Shown here: positions 62,660-64,000 of the stretch, piece after piece | Position numbering within the stretch: position 1 is the first letter of the stretch | How the letters are laid out: each line of letters opens with the position of its first letter | Assembly (NCBI RefSeq): GCF_000764305.2 | Contig: NW_025944285.1 | Coordinates: 22,033 to 86,032 of the forward strand | Direction of reading: 5' to 3' | DNA: 64,000 bases | Source: Hyalella azteca | Lineage: Eukaryota > Arthropoda > Malacostraca > Amphipoda > Hyalellidae | Program-made: the position numbers and the translations under genes | The notes under the pieces: model-generated | What the model was told of the DNA's origin: nothing | The model's input: the letters and a program-made list of their open reading frames with translations, nothing else | Database searches by the model: none

Positions 62660-63474
62660 TAGGGTAAATGCACCATATTCCAACATTGTGGGTTGTTCCG
62701 ATACCTCTCAACTTTTTCCTTTATATTAAGCTTTGTCTTGGTTCCACTCACTTCCACACATGCATAGATGGTTGAAATAGCAATGTCATACTATTGCGCG
62801 CAATATTTCTGCGAAACACTAGGTCTGGCAGGAAAATGTCAAGATCCTCAGAGCAAAAGTCCACGTCACCCGGTGAGAACATCGATACAGATGCCAAAGT
62901 TGATGTTGACCTTGCTCTACCAAATACCTAGTGATAAACTGTTTGTGTAGAAAGAATATTATGGTTTGAGACTTTTAAATAAGTCTGTGAACATATTAGG
63001 AATACTTTAAGTATACTTGTATTTGCTGATTTCAAGTGATAAATAAATTATTAGATGATCAAGTTAAGAGACAGTTTTAGACACATAAAAACTAATTCCG
63101 ACACAGCTCGGAATTAGACACACACAGCTCCTTCCGAGCTGTGTTGTATTCCGAGACAGCTCACACAGGGCGTCGGAATTCCAATACAGGGCATCAGAAT
63201 TACAAATTACGAAGTGCTGTCGGAATTAGTCTCACAATATGCTGAATTTAGTCACACACAGCGTCAGAATTCAGCGATTCAAGATTTGAATTCTAAAGGC
63301 TTTTAAATAAATATGGCAACAGTTTGTGACATTTCATCATTACTGGCGTGTAGTGTGGTGTTTTGAGAGTGACGTAAACCAATCAGAACTTGAGTTGCGC
63401 TAACGGCGATATTTTAATGGCCATTCATTTCTTGCTACGTCCTTAAAGTGTTGGAATATGGTGTGTTTACCCTA
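62660..63474. mobile_element. TAGGGTAAA-family element, complete copy
   Basis: The element at 62662-63472 is flanked by TA. Its terminal inverted repeats are GGGTAAATGCACCATATTCC and GGGTAAACACACCATATTCC. The interior has many CGGAATTAG/CTAATTCCGA motifs and internal palindromes (63095-63160). There is no transposase, so it is a non-autonomous TA-target element. Confidence 0.82.
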
Positions 63475-64000
63475 CCTCCTACCTAATTATTAACAAAAGT
63501 TAACAAATGGGCTGTGATATTCAAATTTTTATAAAAATTGTCACGTTGGGTTGGAGCCACAAGATTTCAGAAACCAGTAGAAAATTTCCAATCAGGCTGG
63601 CTGCAGTCAAAGTCTCGTCCAAGTTCCAACATGTTTCAATTTAGTTAGAACAGATAGCCTACAACAAGAGCTTTCTAATGCTGCTAAAATCTTTCAAATT
63701 GGCTCATGGGAAACCTAGATATGATAGTTATTCCAAAAAATGCCAAAAAAATTGTCACAAATTTTTTGGGATGTACCTACCGTCAGTGCCACAAAAGTTG
63801 CCACTTTTGGAAAACGCAATAGAATATTGGATTTTGAAACACCGATCAGCTAAAAATTAAATGTAACACTTGTACAGGGTTGACTAATGTTTAGACTTTC
63901 GAGAAAAAAAGTCACGAGGTTTTTTTATTGCTTGATCATATAATAAAATGGAAGTTTTTGAGCCCCGTCGGGAGTGGCGAGGTATATAGTACCTGCTTTA
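63475..64000. other. Stretch without a recognisable gene
   Basis: Only short frames are seen; no repeat ends are recognised. Confidence 0.4.

Overview
This window is nuclear DNA of an animal, most likely an arthropod and perhaps a crustacean. That guess rests on AT-rich sequence, short exons with GT-AG introns, a tRNA-derived SINE, and many TA-flanked inverted-repeat DNA elements. I cannot name the species. No bacterial-style operon, rRNA, convincing tRNA gene or CRISPR array is visible.

The one gene I can reconstruct is a PIWI-clade Argonaute on the minus strand. Its start codon is at 47529 and its stop ends at 35895. I traced 19 coding exons whose phases all agree, giving a 964-residue protein. 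It has an arginine/glycine-rich and glutamine-rich N-terminus, then PAZ, MID and PIWI domains, and the Asp-Asp-His slicer triad is present (D738, D808, H941). Two introns use GC donors. The last 16 codons plus flanking 3' sequence are tandemly triplicated (101-bp period), and the first intron's donor lies inside a 76-bp tandem repeat.

Left part (1-35.6 kb): I see no confidently recognisable gene, only two weak candidate exons (10.1 and 16.8 kb). It holds a long hairpin (5.1 kb), a 1.28-kb TA-flanked inverted-repeat element (13.4-14.7 kb), a foldback element inside a decayed tandem array (18.4 kb), two opposed SINEs around an array of SINE A-box units (19.1-19.8 kb), several minisatellites (16.9, 20.4, 21.4, 22.2 kb), and a nested structure at 30.2-32.8 kb. 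In that structure a 1138-bp repeat is split by a TA-flanked element that carries a second 1138-bp copy.

Right part (48.6-64 kb): this is mobile-element debris. It contains two inverted copies of a 1.2-1.5 kb element, one split by a foldback element; small inverted-repeat elements at 55.6 and 56.5 kb; a decayed Tc1/mariner element nested in a hAT-like element (57.9-60.0 kb); and a second inverted pair of a TAGGGTAAA-ended family (61.0-63.5 kb).

The setting is notable because a gene of the transposon-silencing piRNA pathway sits among nested and palindromic transposons. Whether those repeats affect the gene cannot be told from sequence alone. I found no clearly undescribed multi-gene system.
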